From Branchinecta lynchi (taxonomy: Eukaryota; Arthropoda; Branchiopoda; Anostraca; Branchinectidae): 64,000 bases of DNA. The position numbers were made by a program, and so were the translations under genes. Where the stretch lies: assembly GCA_023053575.1 (NCBI GenBank), contig JAKZAP010000015.1, forward strand, positions 11,274,930 to 11,338,929, read 5' to 3'. Shown here one piece after another: positions 54,339 through 64,000 of this stretch. The notes beneath the pieces are model-generated. The model was not told where the DNA came from. It ran no database searches and saw nothing but the letters and a program-made list of their open reading frames with translations. Positions within the stretch are counted from its first letter, which is position 1; each line of letters starts with the position of its first letter.

Positions 54339-55795
54339 GTTTTTGGGATCCCAAAACGTAAGTGGAGGGATACCTATGACATCGCAAAAGTTGTCCGTCT
54401 GTCCGTCTGTCCGTCCGTCTGTCCGTCCGTCCGTCCGTCCGTCCGTCCGTCCGTCCGTCTGTAAGCACGATAACTCTCGAAGGGAATGAGATATTTTGAT
54501 GAAACTTGGTGTGAGGGTTCGTTGGGTCGTCGGACCAGTCAAGTTCGTAGATGGGCTTTGTAGCTCTACATTTAGGGGTAGGGGAGGGGATTCAAATTAA
54601 GGGACAAACAAAATATTTTGAAACAGCTAATGTGATAGTCGATTATGGGGTAAGAAGACATGCTGAACACGATGGTGAAAACCATTTTGTCGTCGGACAT
54701 GTAGTTCGCCCGGAATCCGGCCAAAACCGGAAAGTTTGTCGAAAGTACAAGTTTTATTTTAAGTTGATTAGATGTTCGATTTAGGGGTAGGGAGACATGC
54801 TGAAGACGATGGTGCAAATTATTTTCTCGACGGACAAGTATTTCGCCCGGAATCCGGCCCAAACCGGAAAGTTTGTTGAAAGTAAAAGTTTTATTTGAAA
54901 TTGATTAGATGTTCGGTTTAGGGGTAGGAAGACATGCTAAAGACGATGGTGAAAACTATTTTCTCGATGGACAACTATTTCGCCCGGAATCCGGCCCAAA
55001 CCGGAAAGTTTGTTGAAAGTAAAAGTTTTATTTGAAGTTGATTAAATTTCGATTTAGAGGTAGGGAGACATGCTGAAGACGATGGTGAAACTATTTTCTC
55101 GACGGAGAAGTATTTCGACCGGAATCCGGCCCAAACCGGAAAGTTTGTCAAAATTAAAAGTTTTGTTTGGAGTTGATTAGATGTTTGATTTAGGGCAAGA
55201 AGACATGCTGAACACTTATGTGAAAACAAGTTTCTACCCGGACACGTAGTTCGTCCGGAATCCGGCCAAAACCGGAAAACTGTTGGAAGTCAAAGTTTTA
55301 TTTCTAGTTGATTAGATAAGCGATTTAGGGGTAAGAAGAGATGCTGAGTCCCTGTGTGACAATCGTATTTTACCCGGACATATAGTTCGACCGGAATCCG
55401 GCTGGAATCGGAAAATTTGTTATAAGCTAAATTTCTATTTGAAGTTGATGAGATGTTCATTACTGGGGAAAGAAGATACCCTGATTTCGTCTTTGAGCTT
55501 TCTTTTTTCGCCGGACAAGTAGTTCTGGAGTTCGGCCGGAACCGGGAAATTGGCAGAAGTGGCAGGAAGTTTTCGTCAAAACAGATATGACTTATAGGGG
55601 TAAACACACATGCTGAATCCAAATCTGAACTTGGTTTTCTCAGGTGATTAGCTATTTGGCCTTAATCTGTTTCTGAATTTTAATTGTAAAAATGTTCAAG
55701 GAGTCTGGCGAAGACTGGATCTGGCTAAGACAAGACCCAGTTGTCTGGATCAGATATTGAATTTTTGGGATCCCATCGAAACCTTTGGTCTTGTT
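54339..55795 (-). mobile_element. A9: HINE-like element, longest A copy
   Basis: In plus order it starts GTTTTTGGGATCCCAAAACG, has a GTCC-type tetranucleotide run (54397-54462), then about six units of roughly 136 bp, and ends CCCATCGAAACC then TTTGGTCTTGTT. Confidence 0.85.
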
Positions 55796-55909
55796 TAAGC
55801 CGGTGTCAAGAGCTTTCGGATCTCCGTAGGGAGATTTTCGGTGGGGATACCTCCATACTTCCTGGTATCTTGAAGTGTACTTCCACCCAGTCATATGTAG
55901 CTTTTATAG
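55796..55909. other. Unique 114-bp spacer between A9 and A10
   Basis: It has no similarity to the family A core and no gene is recognised. It is the only low-copy DNA in this stretch. Confidence 0.35.
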
Positions 55910-56908
55910 GTTTTTGGGATCCCAAACGGTAAGTGGAGTGATACCTATACATCGCAAAAGTTGTCCGTCTGTCCGTCCGTCTGTAAGCACGATAACTCTC
56001 GAAGGGAATGAGATATTTTGATGAAACTTGGTGTGAGGATTCGCCGGGTCGTCGGACCCGTCGAGTTTGTAGATGGGCTTTGTAGCCCTACATTTAGGGG
56101 TGGGGGAGGGGATTCAAATTAAGGGGCAAACAAAATATTTCGAAACAGATAATGTGATAGTCGATTATGGGGTAAGAAGACATGCTGAGCACGATGGTGA
56201 AAACCATTTTGTCATCGGACGAGTAGTTCGCCTGGAATCCGGCCGAAACCGGAAAGTTTGTTAAAATTAAAAGTTTTATTTCGAGTTGATTAAATGTTCG
56301 ATTTAGGGCAAGAAGACATGCTGAACACTTATGTGAAAACAATTTTCTACCCGGACATGTAGTTCGCCCGCAATCCGGCCAAGACCGGACAATTGTTAGA
56401 AATTAAATATTTCATTTCTAGTTGATTAGATAACCGATTTAGGGGTAAGAAGAGATGCTGAATCCGTGTGTGACAATCATATTTTACCCGGACATATAGT
56501 TCGATCGGAATCCGGCTGGAGTCGGAAAATTTGTTAGAAGTTAAATTTTCAGTTGAAGTTGATTAGATGTTCAATATTGGAGAAATAAGATACCCTGAGT
56601 TCATTTTTCAGCTTTCTTTTTTCGCCGGACAAGTAGTTCTGGAGTTCGGCCGAAACCGGGATATTGGCAGAAGTGGCAGGAAGTTTTCGTCAAAACAGAT
56701 GTGACTTATAGGGGTGAACACACATGCTGAATCCTTTCTGAACTTGGTTTGCTCAGATTATTAGCTATATGGCCTTAATCTGTTTCTGAATTTTAATTGT
56801 AAAATTGTTCAAGGAGTCTGGCGATGACTGGGTCTGGCTAAGAGAAGACCCAGTTGTCTGGATTAGAAATTGAATTTTTGGGATCCCATCAAAACCTTTG
56901 GTCTTGTT
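55910..56908 (-). mobile_element. A10: HINE-like element, full length
   Basis: It starts GTTTTTGGGATCCCAAACGG, has a short GTCC run and about four core units, and ends TCAAAACC then TTTGGTCTTGTT. It has the same orientation as A9. Confidence 0.8.
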
Positions 56909-57062
56909 GTATACAGCGCTAGAATTCAGAAAGCTTTCGTAGATTCTTTGCACAGAATTTTACATCTCTCTGTATTCACAATCTGTACTTAAATATGGCC
57001 CTCAGGCTTTTTTGAATACAATTGTCATTTATTATCATTCCCTGGAAAATGTAAGGAAATAT

Positions 57063-59350
57063 AACAAGAGCTACGAGCTCATAAGGCACTTGTTACGAGT
57101 AGGTGGTACAAGAAAGTAGAAGAGAACTTGACAAAACACCCCGCCATCCAAAAAATCGGTTCGGACCTGGAATTAGGATATCTAGTTTCACTCAAGTCTG
57201 AAAATTTCCGACATCCCCTCCAAGCCATCGCCAACCTTCCAAGTTTCAACCCCAGAAATCCACTCTCGCTATGTCCCTAGAAGTGCCCAAGATATCCGAT
57301 ACCCCTGTCAAACTCCTGATATACCGTGGCCGAATCTGGTCCGGACTACTAACTGGATCATTTGAAGCATTTCTCTTACCACCTACCTTTCACTCGAATC
57401 TAAGCATTTTTTGGGGAACTTCCGGTATATTCCCCCCCCCCCCCTCACCGTGGTCGGATCCGGTTCGAACCTTCAAATGTGTCATCTAGTGCATATGATC
57501 TCTGTACCTTCCAATCTTCATTCAAATCACTCCACTTCTTTGACCTGTATGCGAGCCACAAAACTTCCGGAATCCCCCTTCCCAACTCCCCCACCGTGCC
57601 TGAATACGACTCGAAAACATGAATGTCGCATCTCTGATTATCCTCTTCCCGTCCATCAAGTTTCACTGGAATCAGAACAGAGCCTATTTGCAAATATCCG
57701 AGTCTCGCCCCCCGAATCAGGTCGAATCAGGGAAACGACCATTCGCAAGTCAGTCTGTTAGGGTCCCTGACAAGTCTTCCAAGTTTTACAGTCCTAGAAC
57801 ATCAGGAAGTTCTGAACTTACGGGATCGACAGAATTAAGCCGCCCTCCCCCCCCCCAAAAAAAACTCCCTACAGTGTCCGAATCTGGTCCGGTTATGTCA
57901 ACGATGGATCTGGGTCGCATCTCTGATTATCCTCTTCCCGTCCATCAAGTTTGACTGGAATCGGAGCAGAGCCTATCTGCAAATATCCGAGTCCTTGCCC
58001 CCCCCCCCCTCCCACCAACCTTTGCCGGATCCTATGAGGACGCCAAATAAAAATTTAAGGTCGCATAAGCTCGGCACTGTCCAACTTGCATCCTATTTTG
58101 TCCATCCGTTTGTTTTTTGTGCACACAACCCCCATGATAGTCGAATCAGGGAAACGACCATTCTCAAGTCAGTCTCTTCGGGTCCCTGACGGGCCTACCA
58201 AGTCTCATCGTCCTAGCAGATCAGGAAGTACCGAACTCGCACGCTTACTAGAAGTCCGACCTCACCCCACCCAAAATCCCGCACAGTGCCGAAATCCCAT
58301 CCTATTACGTCAATGACGTATCTAGAACTTGTGCTTGTTCTTACCACCAAGTTTCATCCCGATCCCTCCACTCTAAGCGTTTCCAAAGATTTCCGGTTCC
58401 CCTCCAACTCCTGCCAATGTCACCGAATCCGGTCCGAATTCAGAATGGGGTATCTGAGGCACGAGGTCTTTCTAAACATCAAGTTTCATTTAGATCCGAT
58501 GACCCGTACAATACCTGTCCATGCCACTAGATTCCAGATTCCCCATCCCTCCACTCTTCCCACGATAGTCAGATCGAGGAAAAGACTACGCTCAAGTCAA
58601 TCTGCTCGGGTCCTGATACGCCTAACAAGTTCCATCGTCCTAGTACATCAGGAAGTACCGTACTTGTGCACAAATCCGGATCCCTCCCCCACCAACTTCC
58701 CCATAGCGCCTGAATTCCGTACTATTATGTCAATGACACATCTAGAACTTGTACTTGTTCTTCCCACCAAGTTTCCCTCCACTCTAAGCGTTGCCAAAGA
58801 TTTGTGGTTCCCCCTCCAACTCCTGCCAATGTCTCCTCATCCAGCCCAGATTTAAAATGGGACATCTGAGGTACGAGGTCTTTCTAAATCAAGTTTTATT
58901 TAAATCGAATAACTCGTTCAGTAGCTGAGCTTGCCACTAGATTCCGGATTCCCCATCCGACTCCCCCACGATGATCGGATCCGGAAAAGGACATTCTATC
59001 AATCTGTTCGTGTCCCTGACAAGTACCGAATTCGCGGGATCACTAGAAATTCGGATCCCCCGAATCCCCCACAGTGAACGGATCCGGTCCGGTTATGTCA
59101 ATCACGTATCCAGGGCTTGTGCTCTTTTCCACCAAGTTCAATCCCGATCTGTCCACTCTAAGCGTTTCCCAAAATTCCCCGTTCTCCCCTCCAACTCTCC
59201 CCAATGTCACCGGATCCGGTCCAGATTTCAACTGGGATGTCTGAGACGCGAGGTCTTTCTATATTTCAAGTTTCATTAAGATCCGATCACCCGTTCTTAA
59301 GTTCAAAATACCTCATATTTCCGGATCCCCCTCCCCCCCAGATAGTCGAA
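57063..59350 (+). mobile_element. C4: HINE-like element, 3' truncated
   Basis: It starts AACAAGAGCTACGAGCTC and repeats CAAGTTTCATCCCGATCC, TGTCCGAATCTGGTCCGG and CATCGTCCTAG blocks over 2.2 kb. The tetranucleotide run and 3' hairpin are missing. The A11 fragment follows at the break. Confidence 0.75.
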
Positions 59351-59898
59351 TAAAATAATTCGTCGGGAATCCGCTTGAAACTGGAAATTTTTAGAAGTTA
59401 AAGTTTTATTTGAAGTTAATTAGATGTCTTTCTAGGGATAAGGAGATACGTTGAATTCGTTTCTGAAATTTTTTTTGCTTGACAAGTAATTCGGCCAAAA
59501 CCGGAGATTTGGCAGAAGTAAAACAGGAAGTTTCCGTCAGTATCGTCAAAATAGATATGGCTTATAGAGGTACATCTGAACTTGTTTCCTCGGATGATTA
59601 GCGTGGCGAAGACTGGATCTGGCGAAGATAAGACCCAATTGTCTGGATCAAATATTAGATCCTCTGTATGTCAACAACCGCGAAACAATAAAAAACTATA
59701 CCAAATAGAGAACTTGGTTTCAAAATGTGAACACTTTTGAAATATTTTGTTCCTTGTCTGCAAATCGTTTCAGGGTTCCGCAATACATGTAAATTTTGCC
59801 AGCGACGAGGGGACTGCTTGTTTTACTGACAAAAGCATTTTCCTGCTGAAACGTCAGTGATTTATTTTTGGAATGCCATCGAAACCTTGGGTATTGTT
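59351..59898 (-). mobile_element. A11: 5' half of family A with 200-bp insertion
   Basis: Core sequence to 59660 (ending near GGATCAAATATTAGAT) is followed by unrelated DNA, and the family A 5' end resumes at 59861 (GGAATGCCATCGAAACC). The insert at 59661-59860 has no recognisable ends. Confidence 0.65.
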
Positions 59899-60643
59899 TC
59901 TACACTGGATCTCTACAAGCGTTACAGAATATTTTAATTTTTTATTTTTTTATATTGGTTAGGCTACTGGCTTTCTTGGGAATACTCGGACAACGCTGCG
60001 TTTCCGATTAGTGCTCATTGTTTTTTCTTAAAACGCCTTTTGCATTCACCGGTGACTGCTCGCCGGTCTTAAACCATTTTCGAATTAACCGGTGTCTGTT
60101 TGGTGCTCACCGGTGCAGACTAACCAGAGCCTTCTTGGGAGGCAGGCTAGGTCACCAGTGAGATCATTCCATCACAGGGATCAATCACTCCATATATTTC
60201 TAAACCCCGAGACCCCAATTTCGTACGGTACGTTCTAACCCCTCTAACAAAACCAAGCTTATTTTCTCACTTCCCGTGTTTTGCTACCTTCAATGTGTAT
60301 CACGATGTCGACGGTTGTCTGCGAGAAGTTTTTCCATCAGAAAAACTGGTTACGTAAATTTTTCCCTGTTTTCGCTACAAGTCATCAGGTCTCGGAAAAG
60401 GCTTAAAACAGCCAAAAGTGCGTGGGTTATTTGTTGAAAGCACAGCCTAGTTTTAAAGTAATCAAATATTTTGAAGTACTGTAAGTGGAAGAGTAAAACG
60501 CACAATAGGATAAGAACCGAACACTGGTGAGGAAATACTGAGCTAATATGAGTCAAATAATATTCGATGTGAGCTAATATATACTGTTTTTTTTTATTAA
60601 TTGCACCATCTCTAGAAAATTCAAATAACCCGACCTCAGAATC
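59899..60643. other. Unassigned
   Basis: CACCGGTG-type short palindromes cluster at 60050-60115. No gene is recognised; a 98-codon minus-strand frame at 60350-60646 lacks a domain. Confidence 0.35.
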
Positions 60644-60830
60644 CACCCTTCTACCATCTGTTCCAACCTCGCGAAAAGTTACTACGCGGACCGTTTCAAC
60701 ATTATTGAAATGGTAACTATTTGCTTACCACGCTCGGGAGCGTAGTAATAAGCGTGGTAACTAACTTCACGTGATTGGCCCAATTAGCCCGTGGCACGAT
60801 ATTTTGCCGAAAATATTAAAATTCCCATCT
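60644..60830 (+). mobile_element. F5: F element without outer ends
   Basis: It has TTCCAACCTCGCGAAAAGTT, CTTACCACGCTCGGGAGCGT and GCCCGTGGCACGATATTTTG in F1 order, but neither the GAGCGTG start nor the CACGCTC end. Confidence 0.65.
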
Positions 60831-60954
60831 TCATTTCGAGATTTCAAAGCATAATTTGTAACCAACCTACCGGCACTACGCTCTTTTTTTCATTGGCCAT
60901 GCTGGGCTATTTTCATGGCAAATCAGGCTCCCACTTATGTGTCAGAAGTACCTG

Positions 60955-61290
60955 ATATGCAATTTTTTCCCTGTATCTGAAGGGGCCATTTTTTTGGTAA
61001 TATTTTGCATATTATTCTTGCAGAAAGTAACATTGCAAAACATGTTCAGTATTTTACTTTTTTATTTATTTTTTTTTCCTGTATCCCAAGGGGTCGATTT
61101 TTGTTTATATTATTTTGTATATTATTCTTGCACAAAGTAACATAACATTGCAAAATATGTTCAGTATTTTATTTTATTTTTATTTTTTTCCCTGTATCTC
61201 AAGGGGCCGAATTTTTTTATATTATTTTGCGTATTATTCTTGCAGAAAGTAACATTGCAAAAAATTTTCCGTATTTTATTTAAACAGAAA
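60955..61290. repeat. Three-unit tandem repeat, about 115 bp
   Basis: Each unit has CCTGTATC(C/T)(C/G)AAGGGG, TATTATTCTTGCA and AAGTAACATTGCAAAA, at about 60965, 61078 and 61189. Confidence 0.75.
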
Positions 61291-61329
61291 ACACAACACT
61301 CATTACGTAACGTATCATTACCGAATTCT

Positions 61330-61530
61330 TCTATAAGATTCACAGACAGTGTGCTGTCTGGAATATGTCGAACCTCCGGAATAACGGGAAACGTCAACGA
61401 CTCAAACTAGAAACTCCTGTGTCAACCAATCACGGCGTTCGATGGGAATAGCTGTGGTGACGCTTCCGGTTCTTCTGTTAGGTACACGGCGATTCAGCAT
61501 CGCCAAGGAGGGTTAGTCATAAACAGTATT
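61330..61530 (-). repeat. Q3: inverted Q repeat
   Basis: It has GTCAACCAATCACGGCGTTC and TAGGTACACGGCGATT, the inverse of Q1 blocks. Confidence 0.55.
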
Positions 61531-61559
61531 GCGAAACCTGGCACTACCTGTTATTTACT

Positions 61560-61856
61560 TCTGTCAGTATGGTACCGCCGCAAGTCAATAAGACGAATAA
61601 CTAACAAGAATCAGTATTTGGGTAGCGTTGGGGAGCAACCTGGTCCAATATGCGGTGAGGGAGATGAGGATATTGATCATTTGATGTGTGGCTGTGATGA
61701 ACTGGAGGATTTAAAGGAACAGAAAACTTGACTGAAACTTGACTCCGGGAGCTAGCTGACATATCAAGAATGTACCCTGAGTCGATATTGAGAAAAGGAA
61801 AATTCTTGTTACGACCATTGCAGTTTCCGAGAATTCGACTTTTGAGTTAGTAGAAA
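61560..61856 (+). mobile_element. LINE C-terminal zinc-knuckle fragment
   Basis: The plus strand encodes GPICGEGDEDIDHLMCGC followed by DELEDLKEQ. This is the Cys-His knuckle at the end of LINE ORF2, with the first Cys changed to Pro-Ile context, and stops follow soon after. The C5 element begins directly at its 3' side. Confidence 0.55.
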
Positions 61857-63190
61857 AACAAGAGCTGCAAGCTCATATGGCACTTGCAAGGCTGGGTCAG
61901 AGAATGAAAGTAGGAATTCTTCAGTTCGTGGGTTTGTTGTGATTATTTGTCAGCAAAACCCTTGAGATAATGGGTCCTTTGAAATCACGAGAACGTATCG
62001 TTTGGTAAGAAATTTGGCTGTGATGATGCGCACTTCAGGGGCGCTAGAAATTCATCTGTAATCAAAAGTCTTGAAGCAAAAATGATGATGAGCTCATCGC
62101 GAGAATGAAATGTATATTTTAATCAAAAGTATCATTTGTACTCTAATTCAATTCTAAGCAAAACCCATGAGGCAAAAATATTCTAATCATGTCAAGTCTC
62201 TAATGTTCAAGTTTCATGGTCCTAGCACATCTGGAAGTCTTTAACTGGTGATCACCGGAATTCCGGACCCCCCTTCCTCCCCCCACAGTGCTCGAACCCG
62301 ATCCAGTTCTGTCACTGATGAATCTAGGGCTTGGGCTTGTTCTTCCCACCAAGTTTCATCCCAATCGCTCCACTCTTAGCGTGTCACAAGATTTACGGCT
62401 CCCCCCTGACTCCCCCCCACAATAATCGGATCCGGTTCGGACTTCACATGGGACATCCGAGACACGAGGTCTTTCCAAATATCAAGTTTCATTAAGATCT
62501 GATCACCCGTTCCAAAGTTATACGTACCTCTAGATTCTGGATTCCCCTTCCCTCCACTCCCCCCACGGTGGTCGGATCGGGGAAGTGACTATTTCCACGT
62601 TAGTTTGGTCGGGTCCCTGGTACGCTTGCCAAGTTTCACTGTCCCAGCCCACCTAAAAGTAATTTAACTCCGTATGACCGGAATTCCGCCCCCCCCCCTC
62701 CAACTCCCACCGTAGTGCACGAATCCCGTCCGCGTCTGCCAATGATGTACCTAGGGCTTGTGCTTGTTCCTCTCACCAAGTTTCATCCCGATCCCTCCAC
62801 TTTAAGCTTGTCATATGATTTCCGGTCCCCCCCTGCGCCCCCCCCCCCCACATTCATCGGATTCGGTCCGGACTTGAAATGGAACATCTGGACATGACGT
62901 CTCACCAAATATCAACTTTCTTTAAGATCCGATAACCCGTTCCAAAGTTATGCATGCCACTAAATTCCGGATTCCGGCTCCCCTCCCTCCACCCACGATG
63001 GTCGGATCGGGCAAGTGACTATTTTCAACTTAGTTTGGTCGGGTCCCTAATATGCCTGCCAAGTTTCATCGTCCTAGCATATCTGGAAGTACCCTAACTC
63101 GCAAACACCGGACTAACCGACCGACCGACCGACAGACCGACAGAAAAGTGATCGGTATATGGCACTTGGCCGGAAGGCAAGTGCCATAAA
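61857..63190 (+). mobile_element. C5: HINE-like element, full length
   Basis: It starts AACAAGAGCTGCAAGCTC, has repeated core blocks, an ACCG-type run at 63116-63141, and the 3' hairpin TATGGCACTTGGCC / GGCAAGTGCCATA. It is very close to C1 at its 3' end. Confidence 0.8.
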
Positions 63191-63199
63191 AAGCAAAAG

Positions 63200-63275
63200 A
63201 GTATGCGTGCCGGGAGTAGGAATCGAACGCACGACCTCCTCACTACTACCCCGATACTATGGCCGAAACACGGCC
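63200..63275 (-). repeat. tRNA-like fragment or SINE head
   Basis: On the minus strand GCGTTCGATTCCTACTCCC resembles a Pol III B box and GGCCATAGTATCGGGG a weak A box. The stems do not close into a tRNA, so a tRNA-derived SINE piece is the best guess. Confidence 0.3.
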
Positions 63276-63509
63276 TAAGGCGAACTTTTACAGTGATAAG
63301 TGCATAATTACAGTGCATTACGGGCAAGGGCCTGCCAGCTAGCTTTGGGAACACTAGGTCCTGTCGACAATAAGTCCCTTTAGCTTTATCTAAGCCCCCC
63401 AGGTCGGTTTGATGGCCGAAAGTTGCGTAGTCAAGTTTTCTGTGCCTTTAAGGGAGGAGTTCATGGGAGTGACTGGGTGGAACAAATTACGCGGAGTAGG
63501 TCTGTTCTT

Positions 63510-63668
63510 AGTTTAAAAAGCCTGGCGAGGTTCCTCAGAGTAGCTAGTCTGAACACGGAAAAGTGTTTGAGTGGTATTTAGTGTAACGAAGAGTGTGCTA
63601 AGATTATTTACTTTGTTTGTGTGCTGTGGCCCTTGGGCTTTTAATGCAAATAAATAACATATCATATC
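63510..63668 (+). mobile_element. LINE 3' tail with repeated ATATC end
   Basis: This is a short plus-strand stretch ending in AATGCAAATAAATAAC followed by repeats of ATATC, the kind of microsatellite tail left by LINE retroposition. The sequence before it resembles the C-terminal end of an ORF2 but is too short to place. Confidence 0.45.
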
Positions 63669-64000
63669 ATCCCTACATAATATCTTCACATATTTGCTTT
63701 CCCACAAGCAAAGCGAAGATCCACCACGCATAAGAACTCATGAGCAGCCGTCCTGTTTATAAAGCTTTCTGATACCGCTTTCCATTCCCATCCCGGATTC
63801 ACTTTACGAAGAATTCGCTTCGCTTTTTAAAACAAGCGGAGCGCCAAAATAACTCTAGAAAGTGAACTTCTTTTTTTCGCATGCAAACCGGTTGACATTA
63901 GCGTGACACAGGTGCCGATCTCCCGATACTCTGCCCTCGGTCGGGAGTGCAATGCGTTGGGGGCAAATCATCAGACGCTTTCCGCGCTTTTCTCTAGGTG
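63669..64000. other. Unassigned end of window
   Basis: No gene or repeat family was recognised. A short inverted pair GCTTCGCTTT / AAACAAGCGGAGC lies near 63805-63833. Confidence 0.35.

Noticed and set aside
57271..59279. Several plus-strand frames of 60-189 codons rich in Pro and Ser
   Set aside because: They lie in the tandem core of C4 and repeat with its period; C1 and C5 give similar frames.

Overview
The window looks like the nuclear genome of an invertebrate animal. It has GT-AG introns of 1 to 13 kb, non-LTR retrotransposon remains, many short inverted-repeat elements, and no bacterial operon structure. The species cannot be fixed from sequence alone; an arthropod or other invertebrate metazoan is plausible. 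Most of the window is transposon-derived, and only two protein-coding genes can be supported.

Gene 1 (minus strand, at least 11582-40234) is a spliceosome gene of the CWF19L2 family, cut into six small exons by repeat-filled introns. The exons at 40025-40234, 35237-35437, 22048-22193, 20815-20949, 16920-17051 and 11582-11745 have matching GT-AG ends and phases and join into 329 uninterrupted codons. The diagnostic family motif RELNPYWKDGG is in the second exon. Exons three to five encode an arginine-serine (RS) rich stretch. The N-terminal part and the C-terminal CwfJ domains were not found in the window; the C-terminal part is expected beyond position 1.

Gene 2 (minus strand, 52807-54252) is a large 3' terminal exon for a protein with a C-terminal cyclophilin-like domain whose usual catalytic residues are replaced. 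A repeat element lies within 100 bp upstream of its splice acceptor.

Repeats by family (names are mine). A and C are 1-2.4 kb interspersed elements with internal tandem units, a tetranucleotide run near the 3' end and palindromic 3' ends. They share the 5' terminus AACAAGA, together cover about 19 kb, and resemble non-autonomous Helentrons (HINE/pearl-like). B, D, F, G, I, J, K, L, M, O, P, Q and U are short elements, mostly with terminal inverted repeats; several keep target-site duplications: 3 bp for F, I and J, TTAA for P, TA for L and 8 bp for the hAT-like E. A CR1/L2-type LINE remnant lies at 45085-46545, other LINE tails are scattered, and a solo-LTR-like insertion sits inside an F element.

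Layout: 1-11.5 kb, repeats with unassigned DNA; 11.6-40.2 kb, the CWF19L2 homologue with its introns full of elements; 40.3-49 kb, nested short elements and the LINE; 49-52.5 kb, low-copy DNA with a 44-bp perfect palindrome; 52.8-54.3 kb, the cyclophilin-like gene; 54.3-64 kb, mostly A and C elements with LINE fragments.
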